Positions 17,177-26,233 of a stretch of 64,000 nucleotides of DNA are shown in pieces. The notes beneath the pieces were generated by a model, which worked only from the letters and a program-made list of their open reading frames with translations, had not been told where the DNA came from and searched no databases. The position numbers and the translations under genes are program-made. The stretch is from the NCBI RefSeq assembly GCF_900475285.1, contig NZ_LS483370.1:3114001-3178000 (forward strand). Reading direction: 5' to 3'. The stretch comes from Pseudomonas taetrolens (GTDB lineage: Bacteria; Pseudomonadota; Gammaproteobacteria; Pseudomonadales; Pseudomonadaceae). Positions within the stretch are counted from its first letter, which is position 1. Each line of letters opens with the position of its first letter.

Positions 17177-17680
17177 ATGCGCACATTGATGATTGAACCG
17201 CTGACCAAAGAAGCCTTCGCCCCTTTCGGTGATGTGATTGAAACCGACGGCAGCGACCACTTCATGATCAATAACGGTTCGACCATGCGCTTTCATCGTC
17301 TGGCCGAAGTGGAAACAGCGACGCCGGAAGACAAAGCGATCATCAGCATTTTCCGCGCCGATGCGCAGGACATGCCGTTCACCGTGTGCATGCTGGAGCG
17401 CCATCCGCTGGGCAGCCAGGCTTTTATTCCGCTGCTCGGCAACCCCTTTCTGATCGTGGTCGCGCCACTTGGCGATGCACCTGTATCAGGCTTGGTCCGC
17501 GCCTTTGTCAGTAATGGCAGGCAGGGCATTAATTACCATCGCGGCGTCTGGCACCACCCGGTGCTGACGATCGAAAAGCGGGATGACTTCCTGGTGGTTG
17601 ATCGCAGTGGCGCAGGCAATAACTGCGATGAGCATTTCTTCAAAGAGGATGAGCGATTGATCCTCGCCCCCCACCAATAA
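17177..17680 (+). CDS. allA: Ureidoglycolate lyase
   Basis: The 167-residue cupin-fold protein converts ureidoglycolate to glyoxylate and urea. It starts MRTLMIEPLTKEAFAPFGDVIE and contains LERHPLGSQAFIPL and INYHRGVWHHPVLTI, both conserved in AllA. ATG 17177 is used; an in-frame ATG at 17132 would add a stretch that looks non-coding and overlaps nothing conserved. It closes the allantoin segment and supplies glyoxylate for the gcl operon further right. Confidence 0.95.
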   Translation: MRTLMIEPLTKEAFAPFGDVIETDGSDHFMINNGSTMRFHRLAEVETATPEDKAIISIFRADAQDMPFTVCMLERHPLGSQAFIPLLGNPFLIVVAPLGDAPVSGLVRAFVSNGRQGINYHRGVWHHPVLTIEKRDDFLVVDRSGAGNNCDEHFFKEDERLILAPHQ

Positions 17681-17737
17681 GAGAAGGCCCTGACACTCAC
17701 GCCAGCAAGCACGAGTGACGGGCAAGAGGTAGCGACT

Positions 17738-19024
17738 GTGGAAGCACATCTAATGGAATGGCTGAATCTGAGCGTGCGCTGGATTCATATGATTACCGGT
17801 GTGGCCTGGATTGGCGCGTCGTTTTACTTTGTCTGGCTCGAGAACAACCTCAACCGGACCGCCCCCAAAGAGGGTCTGGCCGGCGATTTATGGGCCATTC
17901 ACGGCGGCGGCATTTACCACCTCGAAAAATACAAGCTGGCTCCCCCGACCATGCCGGACAACCTGCACTGGTTTAAGTGGGAAGCCTATTTCACCTGGAT
18001 GTCAGGCATCGCCTTGTTATGCCTGGTGTTCTACTTCAACCCTGCGCTGTACCTGATTGCACCCGGCAGCAGCCTGAGCGGCCCTGAAGCAGTAGCGATC
18101 GGTATCGGGTCGTTGGTTGCGGGCTGGTTCATTTATGACTTCCTGTGCGACTCGGCACTGGGCAAACGCCCGGCACTGCTCGGCTTTATCCTGTTTGTGT
18201 TGCTGGTAGCCGCAGCGTTTGCCCTGAGCAAGGTGTTCAGCGGACGCGGTGCTTATCTGCATGTGGGCGCCATCATCGGCACCATCATGGTCGGCAACGT
18301 GTTTCGCATCATCATGCCAGCCCAGCGCGCGCTGGTCGCCGCGATCAAGGAAGGCCGCAGCCCCGATCCGGCCCTGCCCGCCAAAGGCTTGCTGCGCTCG
18401 CGGCACAATAACTACTTCACCCTTCCGGTGCTGTTCATCATGATCAGCAACCACTTTCCGAGCACCTACGGCAGCGCCTACAACTGGCTGATCCTGGCCG
18501 GAATCGCGGTTCTGGCAGTGCTGGTGCGGCATTACTTCAATACCCGTCACGACAGCCACAAATATGCGTGGACCTTGCCGGTCGCGGCACTGAGCATGAT
18601 CTGCCTGGCCTATGTCACGGGGCCAAAACCCGTATCCGACGCGCCCGAGACGGCCAAGGTAATCAAGTATCAGCCCCTCCCGGCAACAGCCGTCGGCGGT
18701 GTCAAACCGCAAGCCGGCCCTGCGCCTGAAGCGACGCCCGAACCTGCAGCGCCGGTGGCCACTGTCGACTTCGAAAAGGTCCACCTGGTGATCCAGGAGC
18801 GCTGCACCGTGTGTCATTCCGCCAAACCCACCAGCCCGTTGTTCAGCACGGCTCCGGCAGGCGTGATGTTCGACACGGCGCAACAGATCCAGTTGATGGC
18901 GCCGCGGATTCAGGCCCAGGCAGTGACCAGCCAGATCATGCCGGTTGGCAACATTACCCAGATGACTCAACAGGAACGCGACCTGATCGGTGCCTGGGTC
19001 AAAACCGGAGCTTCTACTCACTGA
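17738..19024 (+). CDS. puuD: Urate hydroxylase with C-terminal cytochrome c domain
   Basis: The 428-residue membrane protein belongs to the PuuD family, which oxidises urate to 5-hydroxyisourate. About eight transmembrane helices cover residues 1-300, with conserved WIHMITGVAWIGASFYFVWLE near the start and IHGGGIYH. A Pro/Ala-rich linker (about 310-345) leads to a periplasmic cytochrome c domain with heme motif CTVCH at 356-360 and a Met in QIMPVGNITQMT that could be the axial ligand. This explains why electrons go to the respiratory chain. GTG 17738 has AGAGG 8 bases upstream; ATG 17753 is the alternative. Confidence 0.93.
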   Translation: MEAHLMEWLNLSVRWIHMITGVAWIGASFYFVWLENNLNRTAPKEGLAGDLWAIHGGGIYHLEKYKLAPPTMPDNLHWFKWEAYFTWMSGIALLCLVFYFNPALYLIAPGSSLSGPEAVAIGIGSLVAGWFIYDFLCDSALGKRPALLGFILFVLLVAAAFALSKVFSGRGAYLHVGAIIGTIMVGNVFRIIMPAQRALVAAIKEGRSPDPALPAKGLLRSRHNNYFTLPVLFIMISNHFPSTYGSAYNWLILAGIAVLAVLVRHYFNTRHDSHKYAWTLPVAALSMICLAYVTGPKPVSDAPETAKVIKYQPLPATAVGGVKPQAGPAPEATPEPAAPVATVDFEKVHLVIQERCTVCHSAKPTSPLFSTAPAGVMFDTAQQIQLMAPRIQAQAVTSQIMPVGNITQMTQQERDLIGAWVKTGASTH

Positions 19025-19037
19025 CGTACACGCTGCT

Positions 19038-19066
19038 GCGTGGCCGCCGCGGTTGTGCGGCCACGC
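19038..19066 (+). terminator. Stem-loop between puuD and the purine permease gene
   Basis: GCGTGGCCGC (19038-19047) pairs with GCGGCCACGC (19057-19066) around a 9-base loop. No T run follows, so it may attenuate transcription or stabilise the puuD mRNA end. Confidence 0.4.
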
Positions 19067-19111
19067 CATTACACCACTAGCTCACAAAAATAAAAAAGAC
19101 CGAGGTGTTGC

Positions 19112-20476
19112 ATGTCCGAATTAACCGAACCGCGCATACCCGCCGTGACCGCGCCACCGCCGATTCAGCGGCTGCCGTTGTTGCAATTGATACTGGTCGG
19201 TTTACAGCATGTGTTGTTGATGTACGGAGGCGCTGTCGCGGTGCCGCTGATTATCGGGCAAGCCGCCGGCCTGAGCCGTGAGGAAATCGCTTTCCTGATC
19301 AATGCCGACCTGCTGGTGGCAGGGGTCGCAACCATCGTGCAGTCCATGGGCATCGGGCCTATGGGCATTCGCATGCCGGTGATGATGGGCGCCAGTTTTG
19401 CCGCGGTCGGCAGCATGGTGGCCATGGCCGGAATGCCAGGCATCGGCATGACCGGGATCTTTGGTGCAACCATTGCCGCCGGTTTCTTCGGGATGATCAT
19501 CGCGCCCTTCATGTCCAAAATCGTGCGTTTCTTCCCGCCGCTGGTGACTGGGACGGTGATTACCTCGATCGGCTTGTCACTGTTCCCGGTGGCGGTGAAC
19601 TGGGCAGGTGGCGGCAATGCAGCCGTCCAGTTCGGCTCACCGCTGTACCTGTCCATTGCCGCACTGGTGCTGGCCACCATCTTGCTGATCAATCGCTTCC
19701 TGCGCGGTTTCTGGGTCAACATCTCGGTACTGATCGGCATGGCGCTGGGGTATGTGCTGTCCGGTGCGCTGGGCATGGTCGACCTCTCCGGCATCGGCCA
19801 GGCGCCGTGGTTCCAGATCGTCACGCCGCTGCATTTCGGTATGCCTGAGTTCCATCTGGCGCCGATCCTGTCCATGTGTCTGGTGGTGGTGATCATTTTC
19901 GTCGAGTCCACCGGGATGTTTCTGGCACTGGGCAAAATCACCGGCCAGGAAGTCACCCCGCGCATGCTGCGCCGCGGTTTGCTGTGTGATGCCGGCGCGT
20001 CGTTCCTGGCCGGTTTCTTCAACACCTTCACCCACTCTTCCTTCGCCCAGAACATCGGTCTGGTGCAAATGACCGGCGTGCGCTGCCGCTCGGTGACCAT
20101 CATGGCCGGGGTATTTTTGATTACCCTCAGCCTGCTGCCTAAAGCGGCCTTTTTGGTGGCTTCGATTCCGCCCGCGGTATTGGGCGGCGCAGCCATTGCC
20201 ATGTTCGGCATGGTGGCCGCCACCGGGATCAAAATCCTCCAGGAAGCCGATATTGCCGACCGCCGCAATCAACTGCTGGTGGCCGTCAGCATTGGCATGG
20301 GCCTGATCCCCGTCGTACGTCCGGAATTCTTCGCTCACCTGCCGATGTGGATGGGCCCCATCACCCACAGCGGTATCGCCATGGCCGCTGTCAGCGCTGT
20401 CAGCCTGAACCTGATGTTCAACGTTCTGGGCGGTGCCGAGCGCGCCGCCATGAGCGGTCACGTGCATCAACTCTAA
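19112..20476 (+). CDS. NCS2-family purine (xanthine/urate) permease
   Basis: The 454-residue inner-membrane protein has about 14 hydrophobic segments and the NCS2 pattern. Landmarks are LQHVLLMYGGAVAVPLIIG at the start, the VESTGMFLALGKITG motif in TM8 (Glu at the substrate site) and NTFTHSSFAQNIGLVQMTGVRCRSV in TM10. NCS2 members of this branch carry xanthine and/or uric acid by proton symport. Its place between puuD and the Tsx channels favours urate or xanthine uptake, by context. Confidence 0.93.
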   Translation: MSELTEPRIPAVTAPPPIQRLPLLQLILVGLQHVLLMYGGAVAVPLIIGQAAGLSREEIAFLINADLLVAGVATIVQSMGIGPMGIRMPVMMGASFAAVGSMVAMAGMPGIGMTGIFGATIAAGFFGMIIAPFMSKIVRFFPPLVTGTVITSIGLSLFPVAVNWAGGGNAAVQFGSPLYLSIAALVLATILLINRFLRGFWVNISVLIGMALGYVLSGALGMVDLSGIGQAPWFQIVTPLHFGMPEFHLAPILSMCLVVVIIFVESTGMFLALGKITGQEVTPRMLRRGLLCDAGASFLAGFFNTFTHSSFAQNIGLVQMTGVRCRSVTIMAGVFLITLSLLPKAAFLVASIPPAVLGGAAIAMFGMVAATGIKILQEADIADRRNQLLVAVSIGMGLIPVVRPEFFAHLPMWMGPITHSGIAMAAVSAVSLNLMFNVLGGAERAAMSGHVHQL

Positions 20477-20592
20477 AACTGGCACAGCACACGCCGGCTG
20501 CGATCACACGCTTGAAGGTCGCAACCGGCGGCATCTCCTGACGGAGCATGCACGCGCGTTTCAGTAAAACAATAATAAAAAGGGAATGACCC

Positions 20593-21378
20593 ATGAACTG
20601 CAAACACTGGGGCGTTACGCTCGCGGGTGGGCTTTTGGCTGCCGGTCAAGCCATGGCCGGAGATCTGTTTTTGTGGCAGACCAACAGCCTGACCTACCTC
20701 TACGGCAAAAACTTTGCGATCAACCCTTCGATCCAGCAAACGATGACCTTTGAACACGCCGACAAATGGAAGTACGGCGATAACTTCCTGTTCGTCGACC
20801 GTATTTTCTACAACGGCAAAGCGGATCCGAACAAGGGGCCGCACACCTACTACGGCGAGTTCAGCCCCCGGCTCTCGTTCGGCAAGATTTTCGATCAGAA
20901 GCTCGAGTTCGGCCCGATCAAGGACGTGTTGCTGGCCATGACCTACGAATACGGCGAAGGTGACAGCGAGGCTTATCTGATCGGCCCCGGCTTCGACCTG
21001 GCAGTGCCTGGCTTCAATTACTTCACCCTTAATTTCTATCGCCGCCACACCGAAGGGCCACGCCCAGGCACGGGTGTCTGGCAGATCACTCCGTCGTTTT
21101 CCTACAGCATCCCAATGGGGCGCTCCAACCTGCTGATTGACGGCTACATCGATTGGGTGGTCGACAACGACCAGAATTCACGCGGTACCTACCACGCTAA
21201 CCTGCACATTAATCCGCAGATCAAATATGACCTGGGCAAAGCGCTGCGCTTGGGGGACAAGCAGTTGTATGTCGGTATTGAATACAGCTATTGGAAAGAC
21301 AAATACGGCATCGAAAACAGCCACCGGCTGGACACCAACCAAAACACCGCCAGCGCCCTGATCAAAGTCCACTTCTGA
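20593..21378 (+). CDS. Tsx-type nucleoside channel of the outer membrane, copy 1
   Basis: The 261-residue protein has a signal peptide (cleavage after AGQAMA) and a beta-barrel of the Tsx/OmpK family (PF03502), ending in a C-terminal Phe as outer-membrane proteins do. Family segments are WQTNSLTYLYGKNF, FVDRIFYNG, TYYGEFSPRLSFGKI and YVGIEYSYWKDKYGI. Such channels pass nucleosides and bases. It follows the NCS2 permease by 116 bp on the same strand, consistent with import of purines across both membranes. A near-identical paralogue follows. Confidence 0.92.
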   Translation: MNCKHWGVTLAGGLLAAGQAMAGDLFLWQTNSLTYLYGKNFAINPSIQQTMTFEHADKWKYGDNFLFVDRIFYNGKADPNKGPHTYYGEFSPRLSFGKIFDQKLEFGPIKDVLLAMTYEYGEGDSEAYLIGPGFDLAVPGFNYFTLNFYRRHTEGPRPGTGVWQITPSFSYSIPMGRSNLLIDGYIDWVVDNDQNSRGTYHANLHINPQIKYDLGKALRLGDKQLYVGIEYSYWKDKYGIENSHRLDTNQNTASALIKVHF

Positions 21379-21739
21379 TTCAAATCCTGCGCCCGCCCTG
21401 TCATCGCGCACCCCGCACAATGACAGGGCGCTTGAGTGCAAGCGCCAGAGCCAGTATTCTCCGCGGCCGCTCAATAGCCGACACTGTTTTAAAGCTGACT
21501 TTAAAGCCAACTTTATATCTTTAACTCAATGAGTTACGGCCTTTCATTACCCTGTTTCACGCCCCGGCCAAACAACGGCTGCGGGCCTTTGACAGGCATG
21601 GCCCGGTACTTGCTGTCAGCTATAAAACTGACCGATTGGGCAAGTTTTAAAGCCGTCTATAAAACATCGGGAACCAAGATGCCTATCCAGAGCGTCGTGT
21701 TCTTTTAAGCGCAAAACCTTATTTTTTTGGAGCAACCGA
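21379..21739. other. Spacer between the two Tsx-type genes
   Basis: This 361-bp spacer holds an inverted repeat CGCCCTGTCAT...ATGACAGGGCG (about 21395-21430) just after the first gene, probably a terminator without a T run. Three 12-bp tandem repeats follow at 21488-21523. A CTGACCGATTGGGCAAGTTTTAAAGC element (21628-21653) resembles one upstream of puuE. It probably carries the promoter of copy 2. No gene is seen. Confidence 0.6.
21488..21523 (+). repeat. Three 12-bp tandem repeats
   Basis: TTTAAAGCTGAC, TTTAAAGCCAAC and TTTATATCTTTA are directly adjacent with a 12-bp period, and a further TTTTAAAGCC lies near 21645. This could be a phased binding array for a regulator of the second Tsx-type gene. 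Confidence 0.5.
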
Positions 21740-22525
21740 ATGAACCGTACCTTGACCAGCCTGATGCTTGCGGGGGGCTTGCTGGGCGGGACTCCGGCCG
21801 TCGCCGGCGACCTGTTGCAATGGCAAACCAACAGCCTGACGTACTTGTGGGGCAAGAACTTCAAGGTGAATCCAGCGATTCAACAAACTGTGACCTTCGA
21901 GCATGCTGACAGCTGGAAGTACGGTGACAACTTCTTCTTTCTGGATCGTATTTTTTACAACGCCAAAGAAGACGGCAACCTGGGCCCCAATACTTATTAC
22001 GGCGAATTCACCCCCCGCCTGTCGATGGGCAAAATCTTCGATCAGAAGTTTGAATTTGGCCCGATCAAAGACGTGTTGCTGGCCATGACCTACGAGTTTG
22101 GTGAAGGCGACTCCGACGCTTACCTGATTGGTCCGGGTTTCGACCTCAACGTGCCGGGCTTCGATTACTTCCAGCTGAACTTCTATAAGCGCTTCCCTGA
22201 AGGCAACCGTGCCGGCAAGGGCGTTTGGCAGATCACACCGGTGTGGTCCTACACCCTGCCAGTGGGCAACTCAGATGTGCTGATTGATGGCTACATGGAC
22301 TGGGTGGTCGACAACGACCAGAACTCGCGCGGCACTTACCACGCCAACCTGCACTTCAACCCACAGATCAAATATGACCTGGGCAAGGCCTTGAGCTGGG
22401 GCGATAAACAGTTGTATGTCGGTATCGAATACGACTACTGGAAAAACAAGTACGGCATTGAAGACAGCGGCTCTTTCACCACCAACCAGAACACGGCAAG
22501 CCTGCTGGTGAAATACCACTTCTGA
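21740..22525 (+). CDS. Tsx-type nucleoside channel of the outer membrane, copy 2
   Basis: This 261-residue paralogue has the same length and gapless layout as copy 1: a signal peptide ending TPAVAG, then WQTNSLTYLWGKNF, FLDRIFYNA, TYYGEFTPRLSMGKI, GTYHANLHFNPQIKYDLGKAL and a C-terminal Phe. Most differences are conservative. It has its own 361-bp upstream region, so the copies may be expressed under different conditions. Nucleoside or purine-base permeation is inferred from family and position. Confidence 0.92.
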   Translation: MNRTLTSLMLAGGLLGGTPAVAGDLLQWQTNSLTYLWGKNFKVNPAIQQTVTFEHADSWKYGDNFFFLDRIFYNAKEDGNLGPNTYYGEFTPRLSMGKIFDQKFEFGPIKDVLLAMTYEFGEGDSDAYLIGPGFDLNVPGFDYFQLNFYKRFPEGNRAGKGVWQITPVWSYTLPVGNSDVLIDGYMDWVVDNDQNSRGTYHANLHFNPQIKYDLGKALSWGDKQLYVGIEYDYWKNKYGIEDSGSFTTNQNTASLLVKYHF

Positions 22526-22532
22526 TGCGCCC

Positions 22533-22560
22533 GCCTCAGCCGGCCAGGTCCGGTTGAGGC
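22533..22560 (+). terminator. Stem-loop at convergent Tsx/TetR ends
   Basis: GCCTCAGCCGG (22533-22543) pairs with CCGGTTGAGGC (22550-22560), one G-U pair, 6-base loop. It overlaps the 3' end of the TetR gene and has no T run. Confidence 0.4.
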
Positions 22561-23147
22561 GCCCGCAATATGCCGTTCAACATCAAGTCAAGACTGTCCA
22601 GCGCTGCCACCAGACGCTGCGGCGGGTGGTTGTCCCCGGCAATCCAGAAGGACGTGTCCATCAGCCCGCCCTGGATCAAGCGCGCCAGCGCTTCAGGGTC
22701 GGTGCGTCGCACTACCCGGGTGTCCATCAAGTCCTGGAGCATCGCTGCCAGGGATGAACTGCACTCCGACTGACTGCTCTGCAAGTATTCCGAGCCCAGC
22801 ACCGACGGTGCATCACGCAGCATGATTCGCTGCACCTCGACCTCCAGCGCCATCTCCAAAAACATCCGGCAGCGCCCCTTGAACCCCTCCCATGGGCTCA
22901 ACGCCTGCTCGAACACCTGCGCCAGTTGAGCGTCCAGCTCGACATCCAGTTGCTGCACCACGGCCAGCAGCAAGCCTTTTTTATCGCCAAAGTGGTGGTA
23001 CAACGCTCCCCGGGTCAGCCCGACAGACGCCGTCAGGTCATCCATCGAGGTCTGGGCATAGCCCACTGAACCAAACGCGTGACGCGCAGCCTCCAGCAAC
23101 TTGGCACGGGTTTCTTCAATCATTTGCGAGCGGGCTTTGGGGGCCAT
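22536..23147 (-). CDS. TetR-family repressor of the adjacent MFS exporter
   Basis: The 203-residue protein has a TetR N-terminal HTH: TRAKLLEAARHAFGSVGYAQTSMDDL, then ASVGLTRGALYHHFGDKKGLL (about residues 14-58). The C-terminal ligand domain is not diagnostic. ATG 23147 (MAPKARSQ) is chosen because AAGGAGG lies 5-6 bases upstream, although a longer frame exists. The gene is divergent from an MFS gene, with three similar palindromes between them, so it very likely represses both. The inducer is unknown. Confidence 0.93.
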   Translation of the reverse strand: MAPKARSQMIEETRAKLLEAARHAFGSVGYAQTSMDDLTASVGLTRGALYHHFGDKKGLLLAVVQQLDVELDAQLAQVFEQALSPWEGFKGRCRMFLEMALEVEVQRIMLRDAPSVLGSEYLQSSQSECSSSLAAMLQDLMDTRVVRRTDPEALARLIQGGLMDTSFWIAGDNHPPQRLVAALDSLDLMLNGILRAPQPDLAG

Positions 23148-23164
23148 GTTCGCCTCCTTTTTTG

Positions 23165-23229
23165 GATACGTAGCGTATGTTAATTGACATACGTCACGTA
23201 TGCGTATATTTCTGCATACGCTGCGTATG
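23165..23229. promoter_or_regulatory. Three clustered TetR operators
   Basis: Three copies of CATACG-N3-CGTATG occur: 23165-23179 (GATACGTAGCGTATG, one mismatch), 23188-23202 (CATACGTCACGTATG, exact) and 23215-23229 (CATACGCTGCGTATG, exact). Their centres are 23 and 27 bp apart. They occupy the spacer between the divergent tetR and MFS genes. Confidence 0.8.
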
Positions 23230-23247
23230 TGACGTAGCCCCAATACC

Positions 23248-23271
23248 GTAGGCGCGAGCTTGCTCCGATGC
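23248..23271 (+). repeat. Single REP half-element
   Basis: GTAGGCGCGAGCTTGCTCCGATGC is one arm of the dispersed REP family, located between the TetR operators and the MFS start. Confidence 0.7.
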
Positions 23272-23351
23272 ATTCAGCCCGATTTCAATCGAAGACGCGC
23301 TGATGCACTCGCAGTCCCCGCGTCCACACCTTTTATTGTTGTGGAGCTTCA

Positions 23352-24557
23352 ATGGCTAATCCTTATCGCGAGATTTTCAGCGCCCCGGGCAGCAAGGCCT
23401 TTTGTGCTGCGGGCCTGATCGCACGCATGCCGATTTCCATGACCGGGATCGGCATCATTACCTTGCTGGCTCAACTGCACGGTTCGTATTGGCTGGCCGG
23501 CGCTGTGGCGGCGACCTTTGCCCTGGCGATGGCGCTGATTGCGCCCCAGATCTCGCGCTGGGTCGACCGTTACGGACAAGGCCGGGTACTGCCGGGCGTT
23601 ACCGCACTTGGGGTGGGCGGGCTGTTGGCGCTGCTGCTGTGCAGCCATTTAGGCACTCCGGACTGGACCCTGTTCGTGTCTGCAGCTTTGGCCGGCTTTA
23701 TTCCGAGCATGCCGGCGATGGTGCGGGCGCGCTGGACGGAGCTGTACCGCGGCTCACCCAAACTGCACACGGCCTTTTCGCTGGAGTCGGTGCTCGATGA
23801 AGTCAGCTTTATCGTCGGACCGCCCATTTCGGTAGGGCTCAGCGTGGCGGTATTCCCTCAGGCCGGGCCCCTGGCAGCAGCGATTCTGCTGGCCATCGGC
23901 GTGACCGCCTTTGTCATGCAGCGCAAAACCGAACCCCCCGTGCATCCGCGCAGCACTGAACATCACGGCACGGTGCTGCGTCAGAGGGCAGTGGTGATCT
24001 TGCTGATGGTGCTGCTGGGCATGGGCACCATTGTCGGTACCGTGGATGTGGTCAGCGTGGCGTTCGCTCAACAACAAGGTCAGCCCGCCGCCGCCAGCAT
24101 TGTGCTGTCCGTGTACGCGCTGGGCTCGTGCATCGTCGGGCTGGTGTTTGGCACCTTGAAGCTCAACATGCCGTTGCCCAAGCTGTTCTTGCTGGGGGCA
24201 TTGGCCACCGCCATTGCCGTCGTGCCGCTGATGTGGGTCAACAGCATCACCACCCTGGCCGTGGCCATGTTTGTCGCCGGGCTGTTTTTCGCACCGACAT
24301 TGATCACGGCGATGGGCCTGGTGGAAAACATCGTGCCGGCGGCCAAACTGACCGAGGGCCTGACCTGGATGATTACCGGCCTGGGCATCGGTGTTGCCCT
24401 GGGCGCCGTTGTTGGCGGCTGGGTCATCGACGCCTACGGCGCACAGGCCGGTTTCACCGTGTCACTGGCGGCGGGGGGCGGGATGTTGCTGTTCGCAATA
24501 TCGGGTTACCGCTTGCTGCAAAACAGCACCCTGCCCCGCACCCTCGCGACGCACTAG
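23352..24557 (+). CDS. MFS exporter controlled by the TetR gene
   Basis: The 401-residue protein has 12 predicted helices and a central loop at about residues 190-215 ([17 protein letters not shown]). [22 protein letters not shown] after helix 2 resembles the MFS loop motif. GTGG AGCTTCA precedes the ATG. Divergent tetR and operators between them point to an inducible efflux pump; the substrate is unknown. Its stop codon overlaps the end of the convergent DUF808 gene by four bases. Confidence 0.88.
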   Translation: MANPYREIFSAPGSKAFCAAGLIARMPISMTGIGIITLLAQLHGSYWLAGAVAATFALAMALIAPQISRWVDRYGQGRVLPGVTALGVGGLLALLLCSHLGTPDWTLFVSAALAGFIPSMPAMVRARWTELYRGSPKLHTAFSLESVLDEVSFIVGPPISVGLSVAVFPQAGPLAAAILLAIGVTAFVMQRKTEPPVHPRSTEHHGTVLRQRAVVILLMVLLGMGTIVGTVDVVSVAFAQQQGQPAAASIVLSVYALGSCIVGLVFGTLKLNMPLPKLFLLGALATAIAVVPLMWVNSITTLAVAMFVAGLFFAPTLITAMGLVENIVPAAKLTEGLTWMITGLGIGVALGAVVGGWVIDAYGAQAGFTVSLAAGGGMLLFAISGYRLLQNSTLPRTLATH

Positions 24558-25495
24558 CCTTTAACGGCACGCCAGAGTTTGCTCACGGCCATCACCCCGA
24601 CCAACACCACTGCGCCGGCAATAATGCCGGCCACGGCGTTGAGCAAGGTCGGCACAATGACCGACACCACACTCAACCACTGGGCGCTGTGTTGGGCGAC
24701 ACCTTCGATCCAGTGATGCACCACCGGCACACCGTGGGTCAGGATGCTGCCACCGACCATGAACATTGCCGCCGTGCCGATCACCGACAGGCTTTTCATC
24801 ATGTACGGTGCCGTGTTCAGCACACCCCGGCCAAAACTGCGCTGGGCCCGGGTCCAGAGGCCTTCACCGGTCTTCTGGCTCAAGTACAGGCCGCCATCAT
24901 CGAGCTTGACGATGCCACCCACCAAGCCATAGACACCAATGGTCATTACGATCGCGATGCCGGACAACACGATCACTTGCTGCATCAAGGGCGCATCGGC
25001 CACCGTGCCCAGGGTGATGGCAATGATCTCGGCCGACAAAATGAAATCGGTGCGCACAGCGCCTTTGATCTTGTCTTTTTCAAAAGCCACCAGGTCGATT
25101 TCGGGGTCGACAACCGCCTCGTGCAGGGCTTGTCGCTCACCTTGTTCTTCAGCGGCACTGTGAAGAAACTTGTGCGCGAGTTTTTCGAACCCTTCAAAGC
25201 ACAGATAAGCACCACCGACCATCAACAGCGGGATCACCGCCCAGGGTGCAAAAGCGCTGATGGCCAGCGCCGCCGGGACCAGAATCAGCTTGTTGAGAAA
25301 CGAGCCTTTGGCCACTGCCCACACCACCGGCAATTCCCGCTCGGCCCTGACCCCCGACACCTGTTGCGCATTGAGCGCCAGGTCATCACCCAGTACCCCC
25401 GCAGTCTTTTTGGCGGCCATTTTGGTCATCAGCGCGACGTCGTCGAGTACGGCGGCGATATCGTCGAGCAACATCAGCAAACTGCTGCCTGCCAT
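24554..25495 (-). CDS. DUF808 family membrane protein
   Basis: The 313-residue protein begins [22 protein letters not shown] and contains [25 protein letters not shown], hallmarks of the DUF808 (YedI-like) family. About six to eight hydrophobic segments follow, including [24 protein letters not shown] 25495 has AAGGA about 8 bases upstream; the longer open frame to 25657 is not supported. The role of the family is unknown. It converges on the MFS gene and is divergent from the RutR-like gene. Confidence 0.88.
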   Translation of the reverse strand: MAGSSLLMLLDDIAAVLDDVALMTKMAAKKTAGVLGDDLALNAQQVSGVRAERELPVVWAVAKGSFLNKLILVPAALAISAFAPWAVIPLLMVGGAYLCFEGFEKLAHKFLHSAAEEQGERQALHEAVVDPEIDLVAFEKDKIKGAVRTDFILSAEIIAITLGTVADAPLMQQVIVLSGIAIVMTIGVYGLVGGIVKLDDGGLYLSQKTGEGLWTRAQRSFGRGVLNTAPYMMKSLSVIGTAAMFMVGGSILTHGVPVVHHWIEGVAQHSAQWLSVVSVIVPTLLNAVAGIIAGAVVLVGVMAVSKLWRAVKG

Positions 25496-25627
25496 GGAGA
25501 AGATCCTTTCCTGAATGAATGGCGCTAAGCATAGCGCGTGCCAGCCTCGCAGCGACAATCTTGAGACGCTTGCAAGCCCGGTGCTACCATGGCCGACCGC
25601 CCAAACAGGCAAGGAAATATCGGGTTT

Positions 25628-26233
25628 ATGAGCAGTATCCGCGAACGTAATAAACAACTGATTTTGCGTGCCGCCAGCGAAGAATTCGCCGACAAGGGTT
25701 TCGCGGCCAGCAAGACCAGCGACATTGCGGCCAAGGCAGGCGTGCCCAAGCCCAATGTTTATTACTACTTCAAATCCAAGGAAAACCTCTATCGCGAGGT
25801 GCTTGAAAGCATCATCGACCCGATTCTGCGGGCCTCGACGCCATTCAATGCCGACGGCGAACCGAACGAGGTGCTGAGTGGCTACATCCGCTCCAAAATC
25901 CTCATTTCACGCGACCTGCCTTTTGCGTCCAAGGTATTCGCCAGCGAAATCATGCATGGCGCCCCGCACCTGAGCGAAAGTCAGGTGGAACTGCTCAACG
26001 CACAAGCCCGGCATAACATCGACTGCATCCAGATCTGGATCGACCGTGGTCAGATCGCCCCGATCGACCCGCATCACCTGATGTTCAGCATCTGGGCGGC
26101 CACCCAGACCTACGCCGACTTCGACTGGCAAATCTCCGCCATCACTGGCAAAGCCAAACTTGAAGACAGCGACTACGAAGCCGCGACCCAGACCATCATC
26201 CGCATGGTGTTGAAAGGCTGCGCGCCCGACTGA
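25628..26233 (+). CDS. TetR-family regulator, RutR-like
   Basis: The 201-residue protein has a TetR HTH in its first 60 residues ([23 protein letters not shown], then [19 protein letters not shown]). Its C-terminal domain ([40 protein letters not shown]) resembles the RutR/YcdC C-terminal type. RutR senses uracil in E. coli and controls pyrimidine and purine catabolism. A similar role fits the surrounding purine genes but is inference; I see no RutR-type operator (TTGACCA-N2-TGGTCAA) close by. ATG 25628 is preferred; ATG 25589 is possible. Confidence 0.87.
   Translation: MSSIRERNKQLILRAASEEFADKGFAASKTSDIAAKAGVPKPNVYYYFKSKENLYREVLESIIDPILRASTPFNADGEPNEVLSGYIRSKILISRDLPFASKVFASEIMHGAPHLSESQVELLNAQARHNIDCIQIWIDRGQIAPIDPHHLMFSIWAATQTYADFDWQISAITGKAKLEDSDYEAATQTIIRMVLKGCAPD

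Noticed and set aside
24128..25528. Plus-strand 466-codon frame across the MFS end and the DUF808 gene
   Set aside because: It is rich in His, Arg and Gln with no family pattern and is antisense to a convincing DUF808 gene.
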